From positions 1 through 9,009 of the forward strand of contig JAFUNW010000206.1 of assembly GCA_017472905.1 (NCBI GenBank): a DNA stretch of 9,009 nt. Reading direction: 5' to 3'. The position numbers and the translations under genes were made by a program. Source of the stretch: Bacteroidaceae bacterium (GTDB lineage Bacteria; Bacteroidota; Bacteroidia; Bacteroidales; Bacteroidaceae). Every line of letters starts with the position of its first letter. The first letter of the stretch is position 1. Shown here piece after piece: positions 6,340 through 9,009 of this stretch. The notes beneath the pieces are model-generated. The model worked only from the letters and a program-made list of their open reading frames with translations. It did not search any database and had not been told where the DNA came from.

Positions 6340-7467
6340 ATGAATCTATTTGATGTATATCCGCTTTTTGATATTAATATAGTAAAGGGAAAAGGCTGTC
6401 GTGTTTGGGATGAGAATGGGCAGGAATATTTAGACCTTTATGGAGGACATGCTGTTATCAGCATAGGTCATGCTCATCCTCATTATGTAGAGAAAATCAG
6501 TGAGCAAGTAGGGAAATTGGGATTTTATTCCAATTCGGTTATCAACAAGTTGCAGCAACAAGTCGCTGAGCGTTTGGGAAAACTTTCCGGATACGAAGAT
6601 TACTCGCTGTTTTTGATTAACTCCGGCGCAGAAGCAAATGAAAATGCGTTGAAGTTGGCGTCATTTTATAATGGGCGTACCCGTATCCTTTCAGTCCAAA
6701 AAGCTTTTCATGGTCGCACATCATTGGCTGTAGAGGCAACTGCAAATCCTAAAATTATTGCTCCTATCAATGCTAACGGACATGTGACCTATTTGCCGTT
6801 GAACGATATTGAGGCTTACCGTACAGAGTTGGAAAAGGAGGATGTTTGTGCTGTTATCGTTGAAGGTATTCAAGGTGTTGGAGGTATTCAACTGCCAACA
6901 TCGGAATTTCTGCAAGAGCTATCTCGTTTGTGCGAAAAGCATCATGCCGTTTTCATTATGGACGAAATCCAGAGTGGATATGGGCGTAGCGGAAAGTTTT
7001 TCGCTCATCAATATTGCGAGGGATTACGTCCCGATATGATTACTGTTGCTAAAGGAATAGCAAATGGTTTCCCAATGGGTGGAGTTCTCATTAGCCCGAA
7101 GTTTGCTCCGGTATATGGACAGTTGGGTACAACCTTTGGTGGAAACCATTTGGCTTGTGCTGCGGCATTGGCTGTAATGGATGTGATTGAGCAGGAAAAT
7201 CTGGTGAACAATGCTGCTGAAGTAGGTGCTTTCTTAATAAGCGAATTGAAGAAATTCCCCCAGATTAAGGAAGTACGAGGACGAGGATTGATGATTGGTA
7301 TGGAATTTGAAGACCCCATCAAAGATATTCGTCTGAAATTACTGAAAGAAGAGCATGTTTTCACCGGGGTAAGCGGCACGCATGTCATCCGTTTATTACC
7401 TCCTCTTGCATTGAGTATGGATGAGGCGAAAGAGTTTCTTACTCGTTTTGAAAGAGTTCTTTCTTAA
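6340..7467 (+). CDS. argD: N-acylornithine aminotransferase (class III, PLP-dependent)
   Basis: Transfers an amino group from glutamate to the N-acyl-glutamate semialdehyde, giving N-acyl-ornithine, in the cytoplasm. It has 375 residues, close to the usual length for ArgD. PLP-binding motifs are complete: NSGAEANENALKLA at 94-107 (phosphate-binding loop), FHGRT at 123-127, DEIQSGYGRSG at 208-218 with Asp208 expected to hold the pyridine nitrogen, and the Schiff-base lysine Lys238 in TVAKGIANGFPMGG. TTFGGNH at 264-270 is also typical. In Bacteroides the substrate is probably the succinyl derivative, as known for the pathway. It follows argC by 17 bases. Its last 47 bases may overlap the start of the next gene. 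Confidence 0.95.
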   Translation: MNLFDVYPLFDINIVKGKGCRVWDENGQEYLDLYGGHAVISIGHAHPHYVEKISEQVGKLGFYSNSVINKLQQQVAERLGKLSGYEDYSLFLINSGAEANENALKLASFYNGRTRILSVQKAFHGRTSLAVEATANPKIIAPINANGHVTYLPLNDIEAYRTELEKEDVCAVIVEGIQGVGGIQLPTSEFLQELSRLCEKHHAVFIMDEIQSGYGRSGKFFAHQYCEGLRPDMITVAKGIANGFPMGGVLISPKFAPVYGQLGTTFGGNHLACAAALAVMDVIEQENLVNNAAEVGAFLISELKKFPQIKEVRGRGLMIGMEFEDPIKDIRLKLLKEEHVFTGVSGTHVIRLLPPLALSMDEAKEFLTRFERVLS

Positions 7468-8224
7468 GGTCTATGACTTTTCTATATGCGTATTCTTCTT
7501 TTTAGTTTACATGATGTCTGTTGGCTTTATGGGGTATGCCCAACAGGATTCATTGGATTTATCCGTTCGTAAACTACATTTTGGATATCACTCGTCAGAA
7601 ATAATTGTAGATGTAGGGACTAAGAATTGGAATATAGAGACTTTACGAGTAAATGAGAGCTTTTATTCTATTCCTCAAGAAACAAAAAAGGCACAGATTC
7701 TAGGACATGTTTGGTTGCCGTTTACTGTTCGATGGATTCGTTTATGTCATTACTCTCCATCTCAATTTCGGGTTCTTGTAAATACAGACTTGCGTGAGTT
7801 TTATCAAGATAGCCTGCATTCATTTTGTATTTATCTGAAAAATGGAGAAAAAGTGGATTCAATAATTGGATTGGTAGATCCCCCACGTGAAGGAGGCGAA
7901 TGGTGGCCGATAGTTTCTACATATCAAGTAAACTTTACTAAGAATGGGGGTGTCCAATATCTAACTACAGAACGTTTTTGCGCAAAAATGGTTGCGATAC
8001 GTGTAGATGGAAAAGCTTTTAAAATTAATGTATCCGATAATCAGAACTTATTGAAAAACTTAAAGTTAAAAAAGACTTTCGATTGGTTAACTATGGAAAT
8101 TGTTGGTAAGAAAGTTATATTGAAAGCTTCTCCGAATATTGAACATGTAGATCGGACCTTTGAACTAGAATTTCGTACAGGGTATCAAACAACTCGTATT
8201 ATTGGTAAGCAGGCATCAATATAA
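7421..8224 (+). CDS. Secreted protein of unknown function with BACON-like features
   Basis: I do not recognise this 267-residue protein. The N-terminus is basic (Arg2, Arg3, Lys4, Lys11, Lys16) and is followed by a hydrophobic stretch at about 21-39. A likely signal peptidase I site is GYA/QQ at 40/41, so the protein is probably exported. There is no good lipobox. The mature part is beta-rich. The C-terminal part (about 220-264: FDW near the start, then N239, R245 and a G followed by I and Q) resembles the spacing of Bacteroidota BACON Ig-like domains. The segment at about 51-74 resembles half of another. The ATG at 7421 overlaps argD by 47 bases. A TTG at 7448 would also keep the whole signal peptide, whereas the ATG at 7511 would destroy it. 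As I recall, proC follows argD in some relatives, so this gene may be a lineage-specific insertion. It ends before a bidirectional terminator. Confidence 0.72.
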   Translation: MRRKSFLLVLKEFFLKVYDFSICVFFFLVYMMSVGFMGYAQQDSLDLSVRKLHFGYHSSEIIVDVGTKNWNIETLRVNESFYSIPQETKKAQILGHVWLPFTVRWIRLCHYSPSQFRVLVNTDLREFYQDSLHSFCIYLKNGEKVDSIIGLVDPPREGGEWWPIVSTYQVNFTKNGGVQYLTTERFCAKMVAIRVDGKAFKINVSDNQNLLKNLKLKKTFDWLTMEIVGKKVILKASPNIEHVDRTFELEFRTGYQTTRIIGKQASI

Positions 8225-8295
8225 GAATTTGGTAGTAATTCACAAAAAGATTGCTTATACTTGCTGATTTAGTGATAAATGGAAAATAATAAGCT

Positions 8296-8342
8296 AAAAA
8301 ACGAAAAAGTGAATTTGTTATCATTCGCTTTTTCGTTTTTTT
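8296..8342. terminator. Bidirectional intrinsic terminator between convergent genes
   Basis: A near-perfect 19-bp stem (8296-8314 with 8323-8341, one G-U) closes an 8-base loop. It ends in a run of T on the plus strand (8336-8342) and, because the left arm starts with six A (8296-8301), also in a T run on the minus strand. It lies between the plus-strand gene ending at 8224 and the minus-strand gene ending at 8369, so it can serve both. Confidence 0.9.
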
Positions 8343-8368
8343 GTTCTGTATATATTAGATGCAAAAAT

Positions 8369-8989
8369 CTATTTCTGAGGAATGACGAATTGTTGCGGAG
8401 CTATGTTCCCGTTTGTTTTTATTCCACTCATTTCGTAGAGTGTACTATTCCCGTTCCATTCATCCATCTGCATGCGAGTCAGCAGTTTGCTTTTTGCATC
8501 GTAGTTCAGAATGATTTTTTCATATCCCCGAGGCGTTTTCTTTTGCGAAGTGAGTACGACTGTATACCCGTCATTATTGGTATTGACAGTCAGTGTAGCA
8601 TTGTTTTCTTGAGCCAAAAGCGCCGGTTTGCCATGTACACAATAGAGTAGAGTGTTGCGCAAACTACGCATGGCTTTGTTCTTTTCTGTGTTGAAGCGGT
8701 TTTTCTTCTTCCCGCGAATCATGTAGAATTGTTCTCCGTTGATAATCAATAAATCTGTAGCTGGCGCATGATAGTGCATTGCCATTTTGTCATCGTCTTG
8801 GATGTAGAGCGTACCGCTTGATTTGATTTCTTTTCCATTGGCGGCAATGGTTTTTGTCTGTGCGAATTGGCTTTCTATTTGATTGATTTCGGCATTGGCT
8901 TTTTCTATCAACGCCAACGTTGCTTGCTCGTTTTGCGCATAAACCCATGTGCAGAGCAACATCGCTATGGTAAATGTCAGTGTTCTCAT
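8369..8989 (-). CDS. LolA-like periplasmic lipoprotein carrier
   Basis: A 206-residue exported protein of the LolA / LolA-like superfamily. LolA ferries lipoproteins from the inner-membrane LolCDE exporter to the outer membrane. The signal peptide is clear: MRTLTFTIAMLLCTWVYA with cleavage before Gln19. The mature protein has the family pattern. An N-terminal helix with QIESQFAQTKTI (37-48) is followed by SGTLYIQDDDKMAMHY (58-73), the strand after which the ligand cavity forms, then regular beta strands up to the QQFVIPQK end. The start ATG (complement of 8987-8989) sits 20 bases from the window edge, so its promoter is not visible. The gene is convergent with the secreted-protein gene. In Bacteroidota lolA often follows ftsK, which would lie just beyond the right edge, but this is not seen. 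A specialised LolA paralogue remains possible. Confidence 0.85.
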   Translation of the reverse strand: MRTLTFTIAMLLCTWVYAQNEQATLALIEKANAEINQIESQFAQTKTIAANGKEIKSSGTLYIQDDDKMAMHYHAPATDLLIINGEQFYMIRGKKKNRFNTEKNKAMRSLRNTLLYCVHGKPALLAQENNATLTVNTNNDGYTVVLTSQKKTPRGYEKIILNYDAKSKLLTRMQMDEWNGNSTLYEMSGIKTNGNIAPQQFVIPQK

Positions 8990-9009
8990 TATAATCTTAT
9001 TTTAAAAAA

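Noticed and set aside
7008..7388. Minus-strand 126-residue open frame opposite argD
   Set aside because: Shadow of the argD frame, covering its conserved PLP region.
7481..7489. Cys23 (FSIC) in the secreted protein as a lipobox
   Set aside because: The Cys is at the start of the hydrophobic stretch, the preceding residues do not fit a lipobox, and GYA/QQ further on is a better signal peptidase I site.
8279..8650. Plus-strand 123-residue open frame
   Set aside because: It runs through the terminator hairpin and antisense to the lolA-like gene, which has a signal peptide and family motifs. It is a shadow frame.
1..9009. CRISPR arrays, insertion sequences, tRNA/rRNA genes, riboswitches or defence systems
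   Set aside because: I found no repeat-spacer pattern, transposase, terminal repeats or structured RNA gene, and the gaps between genes are all under about 210 bases.

Overview
The window reads as a chromosomal segment of a member of the Bacteroidales, most like Bacteroides or Phocaeicola. The reasons are AT-rich DNA, start codons preceded by A-rich stretches instead of strong Shine-Dalgarno sites, a promoter of the Bacteroidota type (TTTG ... TAnnTTTG) before argR, and the gene order argR / GNAT acyltransferase / argG / argC / argD, which I remember from Bacteroides genomes. Coding density is high. I see no mobile element, CRISPR array, tRNA or rRNA gene.

Layout. (1) 1-2476, plus strand: the 3' part of a multi-pass membrane protein of the lysylphosphatidylglycerol-synthase transmembrane (UPF0104) family, then pepD, a cytosolic M20-family dipeptidase, two bases later. 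A strong hairpin terminator (2495-2546) closes this unit. (2) 2625-7467, plus strand: an arginine biosynthesis cluster. A promoter and a well-placed ArgR operator-like sequence precede argR. Next come an ArgA-replacing GNAT N-acylglutamate synthase candidate, argG, a 60-residue PspC-domain membrane protein, two tandem hairpins, argC and argD. (3) 7421-8224, plus strand: an unrecognised secreted protein with BACON-like beta-sandwich features, whose start overlaps the end of argD. (4) 8296-8342: a long bidirectional terminator between convergent genes. (5) 8369-8989, minus strand: a LolA-like periplasmic lipoprotein carrier.

How the genes work together. The GNAT enzyme would acylate glutamate. 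ArgC and ArgD carry out the reduction and transamination steps on the acylated intermediates, ArgG condenses citrulline with aspartate, and ArgR senses arginine. In Bacteroides the acyl group is succinyl and not acetyl (established for the carbamoyltransferase). The genes for the kinase (argB), the carbamoyltransferase (argF'), the deacylase (argE) and the lyase (argH) are not in this window and must lie elsewhere.

This is mostly a core metabolic region. I see no clear undescribed multi-gene system. The points most worth a second look are the non-ArgA acyltransferase with a C-terminal four-cysteine motif, the PspC miniprotein with tandem hairpins inside the arg cluster, the ArgR box over the argR start, and the orphan secreted protein after argD.
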